From positions 1 to 64,000 of the forward strand of contig BCIA01000007.1 in NCBI GenBank assembly GCA_001599815.1: a stretch of DNA of 64,000 bases, in the 5' to 3' direction. This document shows positions 24,611 through 34,065 of the stretch, piece by piece. Made by a program: the position numbers and the translations under genes. This DNA comes from Furcasterigmium furcatum (taxonomy: Eukaryota > Ascomycota > Sordariomycetes > Glomerellales > Plectosphaerellaceae). Within the stretch, counting starts at the first letter, position 1. Each line of letters begins with the position of its first letter. The notes beneath the pieces are model-generated. The model was not told the DNA's origin and did not search any database. It was given only the letters and a program-made list of their open reading frames with translations.

Positions 24611-25303
24611 AGTTCTACTAAGGGCGTTAGGTAAATCTACTACGCTCTAATCTACTACGCTAAACGCGCTAAAGGATATCACATCTATAGTAGCTTTTAA
24701 TTCCTACCGCTTAATCTCCTTTAAGGCGTTAAGAGACTTAGTATTATAATAAGCTATCTCTACCCTATAGGAATAAAGGGAATCCTTCTGCTTCCGCACC
24801 CGAATAAGATAAGCTAAGGCCTTACTTATTTTGGCCTACGCTATATCTATTTTCGCTTTTATATTAAAGAGCTATTACTCCGCTAGCGACTCCTTTAACC
24901 GTAGTCGGTTAAACTCCCCCGTAAACCGTTGTACTATATACGTTAGTAACCTATATAACACACCTAAGACAAAAATAACTTACCTAACGCAACGGATACG
25001 CCTAAACCATCGTAAGGACGACTACGACGAATATACTCCTAATACTTTTCGTAACCCTCTATTATTATACACCGTATACCGCGGGTCTCGTAAGTCGAAT
25101 AGGGCATAGCGTCGAAGCTAAGAAGATTAAATAAAAGGAGCTAGGCTTCTTTACGATCAGAAGAGGATTTCTTTTAAGATTTCTAGATACGACCAGATAT
25201 ATTATTAGCGGTGAAAGAAGGACGAGATTATAACGAACTAACCTTAGGGGACTACGGTCTACTTATATAGCCGTTGGGATATCAGCCTAGAGGAGGGGAA
25301 ATA

Positions 25304-25761
25304 TATAACGCCCAGAACTATAGGGACTAAGCAGGATTAGGCTCCTACGTTAGCATATAACTTAGATAGGATTAATAAGGAAGGAAGGGTTACGTAATTA
25401 GGTACGTGACCGCTTACTACGCTTACTCCGCTAAGAATAGTAAGCAAGGCGAGTAGGGGGCGATGCTCACGACGCTCACCTCGAGGGATATAGCGAGCAC
25501 GGTAAGCACGTCTAAAGGAGATAGGTATATTAGGATAGAGGATTTCCTAGATTAAGTAGACTTTACCTAGCTATTTTAGTAATCAATCTAAGTCTTTATT
25601 ATAACCCCCCTTAAAGAGGGAAAGCTCCCTTACGACTTAGACGTAGATTAATATTAACGACGACTCTTAAGTACTATTTATTATCTACCTAACTTACCGA
25701 TTACACGAAACGCACTTCGTATCCAAGTACCTCTGTTAGCAGAAGCACCTAGGTCGTAACA
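25304..25761 (+). repeat. 3' LTR of the inner Gypsy element
   Basis: Starts TATAACGCCCAG and ends CGTAACA, keeping the ancestral CA end that the 5' copy has lost. It is 458 bp and is followed at once by the CTAAC duplication at 25762-25766. Confidence 0.92.
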
Positions 25762-25766
25762 CTAAC

Positions 25767-25843
25767 TGCCTTATTAATCCTATGTCTATTATATGCTAGC
25801 GGGGAGCCTAATCCTACTAGTCCCTATAGTTCTAGGCGTTATA
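25767..25843 (-). repeat. Outer Gypsy LTR, right part
   Basis: Inverted relative to the adjoining 3' LTR. It reads CCTTATTAATCC ... CTAGGCGTTATA, the same end found at 1215-1291. It completes the outer LTR interrupted at 18317. Confidence 0.85.
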
Positions 25844-26434
25844 CCTACTTAGTTACAACCTATTCCGCGGTAGGGCCCCCTAATCACTTTAACCTAGGAT
25901 GATTATCCTATACCTAATAGGGCGTATATTATAGGCTAGGCTTATAAGGGGTATTAAGCTAATTAGGCCCGGTGCTATCTAAGCCTATATAATCTCACGC
26001 TAGGTCTTTTTAGTAAGACCCCTATAAGGGAGTAGAGTTTTCCTTTCTCCTACTCTCTATTAAAGATAAATAATTCTATAGCCTCCTTTCTAGTTTATTA
26101 TTTAGACTAGCTGTTAATAAGACTAATAAGTAGTTATTAAAGATCCCGATAATAAAGCTGTTAATTTCTTTTAACTAGAAATGAAATCTTAGACCGGGCG
26201 GTAAGTAGTTTTGTTTCTCGCCTAAAAATCAACCGACTTCTCGCCGCGACGTCTGCCTAACTAACTTCTCAATAAGTCAGCCAGCCAGCCAGCATGCGAA
26301 AAAGTTGGTCCACTAAAGTTCTCGGAGGTCTCGGTCGAGCCGAGCTCAAATGTTTCATGATGCTATGAAAGGAAGACGCTATGGTAGGTACCTACTAAGT
26401 AGTACTCATGCAAGACTCGCCCCGCGAAGAAGAC
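25844..26434. other. AT-rich flank, then change to normal composition; no gene
   Basis: RIP-like, AT-rich sequence continues to about 26160, then GC content rises. No gene or LTR end is recognisable. The last part is the 3' flank of the following minus-strand gene; CAGC(CAGC)n-like repetition near 26277-26294 is trivial. Confidence 0.6.
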
Positions 26435-27781
26435 TCAGACGGGGACGCCCGTGAGTGTGATCTTACGGGCAGCGCCCGAGGCGCAAGAGTTAACAAACTG
26501 GCCGCCCCCGTTGTTATATATCAAAGCCAAGTGACGGCCGCACAACCATAGCTCGCCGACGTTGCCCTCGTGGTAGCAGCGGAACTGCTTGTCCGCATCC
26601 AGGTCGCAGTACACCCTCGTCACACCCAGGATGTTAGAGACCCTCTCGGTGGTTAGCTGCAGGTAGGAGAAGTGGGTGTTCCGCGCGTAGGAGTAGAGGT
26701 AGTAAGGAACGGTGGTCGCGGGGACCTTCTGGAGCTGTACGCTGCCGTCGGGCCTGATGACGAGGGTGGCCGGGAGTTGCGTCGCGCGGACTGTTGCGAT
26801 AACGCCGATTTCAGCACCCGGGGGGACATTAATATCCTCAAAGAACATGGTCACTTCATCCAGTACGGTGAGCCGAACGGTATGGGTGACCGCGGGTGGG
26901 GGCGGAGTGGGCGTGGCGGTGAACGTGACGGTGTTTGTCTCGGTGACGTCGGCGGTGGCGACGGTCTGGACGAGCGTATCGGTCCCTACGGCCTGGGAGA
27001 GGACGACGGTCGATATGGTGGCGGTGATAGCGACCGTGGTGCCGGTCTCCGTAACATAGACCGTCTCTACCGTCGAGGTGACGAAGTTAGCAGCCTCGGT
27101 CAGGGTCGTGGTCACTATACTGGTCGTCTTCTCGGCGGCGAGGGTGCTCGTGTGGGGCTTAAAGCCGAGGCACGAGCAGTGAGAAGAGTACTGCGCAATG
27201 TCGGTGCAGGCGGCGGCGGCGTATTCGGGGAGGACCTATTCGGGGACATCGGCCGCCCGCCTCTGAGGGGTGATAGGGGCCTGGACCGTGACGGTCTGCG
27301 TCTCGACGACGTTGTTCGTGGCGGTGACGTCCTGGGTGATCGTGACGGTGTGGTCGACGGTGGACGTGGCTAACACCGGGATGATGGTCGTGACATCGTT
27401 GATGACAGTCTTGGAGTAGGTGATGGACGCGATCTCGGTAGGCGTGATCGCGACGGTCACCGTCTCGAGGATAGTCCTGCGGCGTGTAAGTCATCATGAC
27501 GGACGGGGACGGGGGAGATGGATGTTCCAAGGCATAAACATACTCGACACCAGTGGCGGATTCCTCGACAAAAAGGTACTTTCCGCACTCCTTCTTGATG
27601 ATAGCTGTACGTGTCATCAGTAGAGAGAACAAATATAGTAAGGACATGGTCGGGAGAAAGGCGTGGCGGTCATACAGTCCATGCAAGCATCCTGAGGGCA
27701 ATGCTTGCAGCGCGGCACCACGGCGGCCTGTGCAGCCAGGCCGAGGGCCAAGACACCCATAATTGATGCGGCAGTCTTCAT
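26435..27781 (-). pseudogene. Thr-rich secreted protein gene with one in-frame TAG
   Basis: Three exons (27781-27676, 27604-27544, 27476-26435) sum to 1209 nt in one frame. The signal peptide is MKTAASIMGVLALGLAAQA; a short Cys-rich segment follows (CKHCPQDAC), then long Thr/Val repeats of TVTVTxT type, a YSSHCSC segment, and a C-terminal globular part of about 160 residues. Such architecture is typical of fungal wall or surface proteins of unknown function. A TAG at 27236-27238 interrupts exon 3 in the middle of otherwise conserved-looking sequence, and the frame is the same on both sides. A CAG-to-TAG change fits RIP leakage from the adjacent repeat island. A small intron ending at this TAG is possible, but no convincing donor is present. 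A read-through or truncated product cannot be excluded. Confidence 0.7.
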
Positions 27782-28659
27782 GATGCTTGATTTCGCTCCA
27801 CGTGAGCTATCAAAGCGCGTATATAGGTGAGTCGTGGAAGAAGCGAATGTAATCCGAGACGAACCCGGGAAACGAGTGTGGTGGTGGTGGTGAGACTTGG
27901 AGAAGGCAGGTCACAACAGACCAAAGGAGGTCTCCCGGCCAGATCACCCCGGGACGGCAACACTTGAAGTACTCATAAGAAAGCCCTCCTCCAGACGCAT
28001 TCATGTGCCTCGTTGCCAAGCGAGGGTCCGGTCCGGTCCAGCTTGCTTATTCCCTGAGCGGATGCCTATTCGGGTCGGGACATCGTGAGTCTGGGCCCCG
28101 GCCAGGGGTAGAATCTACGAAGGCGTCGCCGCTAGCGCTCAATAGCCCGCCTCAGCCGCAGGCACGTTGGCTTCTTTAGGCGCCCGGGCCGGATTTCGGA
28201 AAAAATATTTCAGCTATCATCTGTCGTTTGTGGTGTCCTCTATTTCCCCCTCGGCCGTTTTTGATGCAAACTACAAAAGCCACCGCCTGTCGTCCGGGTC
28301 GGTTGCAAGCCACTGCTGCTTGTAGTAGTAACGTCCCCTACTCGGCTCTTAGCCGGGGGCGCGAGCCGATGCAACGGTGCTCGTACAATCCCGAAAAAAA
28401 GGAGAGCTGAGAATATGAGGCTAAGTAGCGTCGTTAGCCGAAAGAGCTCACCAGCTAGTGTATACGTAGTACAAATTACTTGTTCTAACCAATCTCGAAT
28501 CCCTAGAGCACCGCATAACTGTCGACGAAGTGCCAAGGTTGGAGGCATCGTGACTATTGGGTCTCCGAGTCAGCGGTGGCCGAGACTCCACGCGCGCAAA
28601 AGCAACCGTCAGTCAGTGCGCTCATCAGGTGCATTCATTCCTTTCCTTAATAGTAGCTG
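27782..28659. other. Intergenic, no gene recognised
   Basis: Upstream region of the secreted-protein gene. It holds one CGGTCCG (28029-28035) within GGTCCGGTCCGGTCC-like sequence. The short frames here show no motif. Confidence 0.6.
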
Positions 28660-29561
28660 AAGTTTGTCCCCATTTACCACCCAATCTTCCTCACGCAAGC
28701 CCTCCATCTTTTACGATCGCATTGCGTCTACTGCAGAGGGTTTCGCATCCGCGAACGCGATGTCCACGCATACGTTTGCAAATTGCGGCTTGTGCAACAC
28801 GGCCTAATACATGCTGCGAGACTCGTGGACGCCATCGGTCAAGATTTCTGTGGCGTCCAAATCAAAGGCCTCCCGGACGATAGTGAGGCTGACGAAGATG
28901 GTGCCGATGTCGTCATTCACAAGAGGGAGAAGTTCGTACGACGTCCCCTGCAGAGCGTCGGCTCTCGCAGGGGAGACTTGAGGACGAGCAAACACGAAGG
29001 AGTCTCGGAAGTGCGCAGAGACCTCATCAAGGAGTTCATGGCAAACGTCGTCAAGACGAAAGCTTGTCATGCTTGTGGTGGTATCTCGCCGACATATCGC
29101 AAGGACGGCTTTGTCAAGATTTTCGAGACACCTCTGTCGACAAAGGACACAGCCCGGATGTCCCAGAACAACCTCAAGATGAGAGATGCGCTGGCCGCTA
29201 CCGCGCCATCGAACGACAAGACGGATGCCCACGACCGGGACAGCGGTTTTGACTCTTCGTCGTCCGAAGCCGCCATGGCGGTCGACGAGAAGGTGGCCGC
29301 AGAAAACGAGGATACACGATCAGCGACCAAGTTCCCGCCACACCCCGCCAAGGGACGGAGCGCAAGGTACATCAGCGCTATGGAAGTCAAGGAACGACTT
29401 CTCCAATTGTTCGAGAAGGAACAGGATATCCTGCAATTGATCTACAGCTCAAAGCCTCCGAAGAAGGGTGCCAAGATATCCGCCGACATGTTCTTCTTAG
29501 ACACCCTTCTCGTTCCACCGAATCGTTTCCGACCAGAGGCTCGTACGGGTGACTCTCAGTG
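28660..29561 (+). pseudogene. Fragment of RNA polymerase I largest subunit (A190-like)
   Basis: An open frame from just after a TAG (28654-28656) to a TGA at 29560-29562 encodes about 300 residues from the N-terminal third of the Pol I largest subunit. Landmarks in order are VPIYHPIF, HCVYC (zinc-binding clamp), CKLRLVQHGL, KACHACGGISPTYRKDGF, NNLKMRDAL, and KKGAKISADMFFLDTLLVPP ending at EARTGDSQ. The protein lacks both the true N-terminus and the whole catalytic body, so it cannot be functional polymerase. The coding part ends at GTGAGT, and the next ~68 bp look like an intron (GCTAACC branch site, TATTAG end), after which no Pol I sequence follows. This suggests a segmental genomic duplication, not a cDNA copy. 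The functional gene must be elsewhere. Confidence 0.85.
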
Positions 29562-29597
29562 AGTCTTAGCGGAAAGTCCGTAGACGAAAGAGTCTCG

Positions 29598-30871
29598 TTA
29601 GCTAACCAACTGCTCGCCCCTATTAGCGCTGATATAGTTAGGTAGAGAAATAAGAAGGTCTATAGGCACCTTACTAACGGAGACGTTGTGTTGATGAACC
29701 GCTAGCCGACTCTTTATAATGACAAGCGTGTTCCGTGAGCCAGGCTGGCACTTGGTACCCGGCGCCGTCGGAATGAATGGAGACCAGAGGCCTGCAGCGC
29801 ATCGCTGGAACCGAGTGCCGCCAACACAGTTAAACGCTCCCTCGTTGCTGCAGCGAGTCCAGGGAGTGTTGGCACCGATGGTGTTGCCCCCACCGACTCC
29901 AGCGCCGGCGGTGGAGTTGGCGACAGGAGGCTGCACCGATGTTGCTCGGGTTGTGCTAACGGTCACAATGGTCGTGGGCTGAGGGATAAATACACCTCCA
30001 GGGCTACAACAAATCAGCAACTTGACGCGGTAGAACTTAAAGAGAACACGTACAGGGTAGTAGTTTGAGTTGTCTGAGCAGGACCTGTGGGAGCACTAAG
30101 GGTTGGAACAGTCAGAGTGGTGGAACTTCCAGAGCTGGCACTACCGTCCGCTTCAGGCACCTCCTCCGCCTCTGGGGTAGTAGGGCTGCCGCTACTTCCA
30201 CAGCTACCCGAGGGAGGAGAGGTCAGGGTGTTCTGCTTCGAAACGTCCGGCCCCGGATTAGGAAACTCGACATCAGAGCCTTCCAAAGTTGAGCAGCCGT
30301 TGGCGACGTTTGCGATGAAGATCTCAGGTCGGCTGCTGAAGGCGGTAGAGGACTGGCGCTTGGTGTCAGAACCGCCCTTGGTGGAAACGACAGCACAGTT
30401 CATGTACATCTCGCGGTTTCCGACCTGATTGAACCAAGTCCAGGCAAAGATGGCGTTATCAGAGGACGGGGTATCGACGGGAAGAGTAAAGACCCAGGAC
30501 GATGATCCTGCGGGAGGGCAGCCACCAACGTAGCTTTTGAGAACAGTGAAGGTTTTACCCCCGTCGAAGGACAAAGACGCCTGGCAGCTACCCCCGTTAT
30601 GATTAGCCCCACCCTCGATGGTCATGCTATACGACTCGCCGGCGGTCCACGTGGCGACAGGGGAGGCATCAGGAGTTCCGAGAAGGCTGAGGTAGCCTTT
30701 GCAAGGGTAGTTGCTTCCATCGGCGCTCAAGGGACTAATCATATCGTAGTCGATAGCGGTGGCGAAGCTGTTGTGCTTGGAACGCAGTGGAGGTGGCCAC
30801 GACATCTCCATGTGAGCGGAGACCACACTAGCGGCGGCCAGCAGGGTCGTAGACAAGGTGAAAGTCTTCAT
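29598..30871 (-). CDS. AA11 lytic polysaccharide monooxygenase with X278 module
   Basis: Two exons (30871-30054, 30003-29598) encode 407 residues. The signal peptide (1-19) leaves His20 as the new N-terminus (HMEMSWPPPLRSK), the copper-binding His of AA11 enzymes; the second brace His is His91 (ANHNGGSC). The core is followed by a Ser/Thr/Pro-rich linker and an X278-type Cys module (CSNEGAFNCVGGTRFQRCAAG, about 320-365), often attached to AA11. AA11 enzymes oxidatively cleave crystalline chitin, complementing the GH18 chitinase in this window. The final ~35 residues run into sequence shared with the Pol I fragment's 3' flank, so the native C-terminus may have been replaced at a rearrangement joint. 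Confidence 0.9.
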
Positions 30872-32151
30872 GTTTCGTGGTGATTTACACAACTCGTCCT
30901 TAATAATTCGAGTCCAGAGAGCCAAGGCAAAAACGGAAGGAGTGAATGCGTGTGCGTCTGTCAAAGAGGACACTGTAAGATTGAGCCAAGGTAGCGAGTA
31001 GGCTGGAATGGTTGTTTGGTGAAGTGAAGCTGAAACGAAGGCTGGAAAGGAACGGCCAAGCCCACTGTTGCAAGGAAAAGAGCGACAGGTAAAGTCCGAA
31101 CCAAAGTCTAGCCAAAGAAAGAATGCATCTACACGGTCCGAAGGCAAGATGGCTGCAACCTCGAGTTTATGACTTCCTCAACATCCCCTTTGCCAAGTCT
31201 CGGCCCGTGGGCTATGCTGGCCTGGTATGGTGCATGTGTTTCATCCCCATGCCATCTTTTACCACACTAGATCAAACGTGGTGGTTTTTCTGCCCTGTCT
31301 TTGGCCTCGGACTCGTCAGGAGACCGAGTCCAGCACTTCACTGCCCTACTTCTGCAATGCGATCCACCAGTGCAAAGGTTCTGATGGATTCTATGCATGG
31401 ACACTTGGGCCATCTGCTCTTATGTTTATTAACGGTGTCCTCGTCCCTATACGTTCATGGGCTTGCCGTGTGGGCATTATCGTCGAGACCGCGGTCGACT
31501 TGTGGTTGGCTGTGAAGGCTGTCCCGGCTTGTGGCGGCTAGGAATTCAAAGACAGGGGTTGTGGTGGAGGGGAGCCAGACGTAAAGTTGACAACGGGCAG
31601 AATTTCTATGAGCGCCCTCGTTTCAGGTGCAACTCTGCGCTAATTTGTCGTGGTGTTCAGTCTTCGAGGACCTTGAACTTTGCAGGCTGCCGAAGGCCAC
31701 CCTCGATCCTTAACACACGTTTAAGGTGGTGATGGGGCGAAAGGGAGGACATAGCGGCTATCTAATATATCTGCCCGACTGCGGAAAGTCTCCGGCGGAC
31801 ACCCCTAGGTCATCACCCACTAGCAGCTTCCCGACGAGGAGAAGGTTAAGGGCGGCGTTACACCGGACCTTATACGCGTCTCCATCGGCATCAAAGACTT
31901 CCATGATAATAGAAAGGACTTTAAATAGGCCTTTGCCGCCGCTGGCCTGTCGGCCGCGGTCAAGACGGCACGCGACCCGTTCGAGGCGGCGTTGACACTG
32001 GTCCAGGACGGGTTTATGGGGGAGAAATCCACTAGTGCCCCAAGTCCTCAAATGGATGGGACGATTTCAGCCAAGGCCTAAGACAAAGATGGATAGGAGG
32101 GGTGTCAGTTAGAGAACAATTAACGATAGGCCTAATGCCTACCTGCCTCGT
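30872..32151. other. Intergenic, no gene recognised
   Basis: Upstream of the LPMO gene and downstream of the enoyl-reductase-like gene. Frames at 31123-31541 (plus) and 31758-32051 (minus) lack recognisable motifs and are probably chance. Confidence 0.55.
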
Positions 32152-33495
32152 TTACTTTAGGTTTCTAAAAGAATAGACAAGCTTCTCCCCACTAATCGGG
32201 CGCATCCACTCCTCAGTTCTTATGCCGCCGACTGACCTTGCTGAGACTTGGTCGATCCCGAGAAGCTGGAATCCGTCAGGAGCTATGCGCTCAATGCCTC
32301 CGGGCATCAATCTAAGTGGGTTTGGCTGCAATTTCACGCTGTCGCGAGAACCCAAATATTCAAAAAATGCTACGGCGAACGCACGTGCCGCAGGGTTGGC
32401 GGGTAAAGTCGCTCCTTTAACAGTGTCAGTGGAGTTCAGGAGACAAATACTCTGGCGCTTTGGGCGGAGAATCTGCTCACCATTGTACTTAACTTCTACA
32501 CCTAGTCCTTCCCAAACGGCACCGTACATCGGCGTGACTCTCAGCCCTTCGGTCTCGAATCTGCCCCCGGCAGGACTTCTGAATACACCGAAACGACGTC
32601 CGCCCTCGACATCGTCGGCGAAGGTCGAATGAACTTGGGCCACGGTCGTACCCTCCGAGATGCAGTCCAGCGCATACTGGACACCCCGTCCGTCAGACGC
32701 GGCAGCTCTCACCTGCTCAGGCCATGACGAGTCCCGATAGGAAACCAGAGCATCGTACCGGTACGGCCCCTGCCGCAGTAAGTCATGCTTCGACGGGCTA
32801 GCTGCGCCAATGAGTCGCACTCTGCGACCCGAAGCAGCCTCGGATAAGCGAACAAGCTGAGCTGCGTAAAGACCCAGTGACGTTGAAGCACCGTATATGA
32901 ATACGTTGATGATATCCCCGTCATTTCCAGACGCAACCGGCGCGGAAGACTCAGACAGTCGGAATGGGCTTAGGAGGTCCAGCCGAGTAAACAGCGCCTG
33001 AGCGGCAGTGAGGCCGCACATGCTAATCGCAGATGCGGCCTCGAGGGTGAGGGTGTCGGAGACGACCCAGAGCAGATCATACGGGATGACCAGGAACTCA
33101 GAAAACGCGCCGGGACGCTCGTTCACAGATGAGGCTAGGGGGTCAGTGTCAGCGGGATCAGCCCCCTTTACGACTCATCGTAGACTCGTGCCAAGCCAAG
33201 ATGGGATGCCTCGCTCACCTCCTTGCAGGAAACCCGAAACTCTTGCGCCGGATTTTGTGCGCTCATCGCTGCTGCCAGCCAGGTCAGTCGCCGCGTCAAC
33301 GACGACGCCGGCAAAGTCGGTCCCCACGACCCGTTGTGGCTGCGTAGCAATGGGGCTTGAACTGTAGAGGGCATCGACAGGGTTCAAGGCAATGGCGCAT
33401 ACGCGGACCAAGACTTCTCCTGGGCCGGGAACCGGTACCGGAAGGTCCTGGACCGTGACTGCCTTGTCGGATGGGGTCAGAACGAGAGCCTTCAT
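32152..33495 (-). CDS. MDR-family enoyl reductase / zinc-type oxidoreductase
   Basis: Two exons (33495-33219, 33134-32152) give 419 residues. The start MKALVLTPSDKAV fits the family; an upstream in-frame Met at 33558 would add 21 residues. The GroES-like half has VPVPGPGEVLVRV, ALNPVD and GTDFAGVV; the cofactor half has a GASTSLGLYAAQL nucleotide-binding turn and ALDCISEG. Catalytic zinc ligands are not evident, as in the trans-enoyl reductases that partner polyketide synthases or act as quinone reductases. These use NADPH to reduce an activated double bond. No polyketide synthase is visible nearby, so the role is open. It is divergent from the glucosyltransferase gene. Confidence 0.88.
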
Positions 33496-34065
33496 AGTAT
33501 GGGCGTCAAGGTTGTCGTTGCAATGACTTGCTTTAGGTTTGCCAGTTGTGATGACCATGACGGGATATTGACGAGGTCTAGCGTTATATATATTTGATAG
33601 TTATGGAATCTGTCTGCTTGCAAGGGCGCAAAATGATTGCTGACCGAGCAACGTCTTTTACAAAGCTGTAGCTTGAAAGGCGTTATCATTCAACCAGACT
33701 ACACTCGGCGGACTGATTTGTCAGGATTGTTGGAGGGGTTGGCAGGGGGTAGTGAGAATGCATTAAGAGGCATGGACTAGAAAAAGCTTATTCGACGCAC
33801 ACAGGATTTCCAGCTCAGAGACACTTTTCGGATAACGACGGAGGCATATCCCGCGCCGAGAAACAGTGGGGGTCTTAGTAATACGCCACTGAAAGCGAAC
33901 TAGCTGGAATGCGCCTGGGCGCCTAACCCCCCTGATCTTATCTGAAAGCAGCGGAGGCAGGTCGCAAGAATAGCCACCTCCACGATTTGGTGGACCAATC
34001 TATTTTCATCTATCATCACGCTCGATCTTGGGATTGACTTCGCCAGGCCACTGACGCCTCCAGCG
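33496..34065. promoter_or_regulatory. Divergent intergenic region
   Basis: 570 bp between the starts of the reductase and glucosyltransferase genes; both promoters must lie here. TATATATATTTG at about 33585 is a possible TATA element for the reductase. Confidence 0.45.

Larger units (their letters stand above)
18318..25761 (+). mobile_element. Complete Ty3/Gypsy chromovirus-type retrotransposon, RIP-inactivated
   Basis: 7444 bp with two 458 bp LTRs, a 5 bp duplication, and gag-protease-RT-RNase H-integrase-chromodomain in Ty3/Gypsy order on the plus strand. The sequence is saturated with C-to-T and G-to-A changes of the RIP type, so no frame survives. It inserted into the LTR of an older relative in opposite orientation. 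From about 24620 to the distal LTR there is no recognisable coding sequence. Confidence 0.93.

Noticed and set aside
24831..25109. 92-residue plus-strand frame inside the AT-rich element
   Set aside because: Lies between the chromodomain and 3' LTR of a RIPed element with no similarity I can see; a chance opening.
27190..27290. A hidden intron ending at the TAG of the Thr-rich gene
   Set aside because: An in-frame 51-bp intron starting GTCCAG is possible but has no good donor or branch site, and the frame is continuous on both sides; kept only as an alternative.
28480..28530. tRNA-like TCTCGAATCCC sequence
   Set aside because: Resembles a B box, but no cloverleaf or A box at the right distance could be drawn.
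31123..31541. Two overlapping plus-strand frames upstream of the LPMO
   Set aside because: No recognisable motif or signal and no homologous feel; treated as intergenic.
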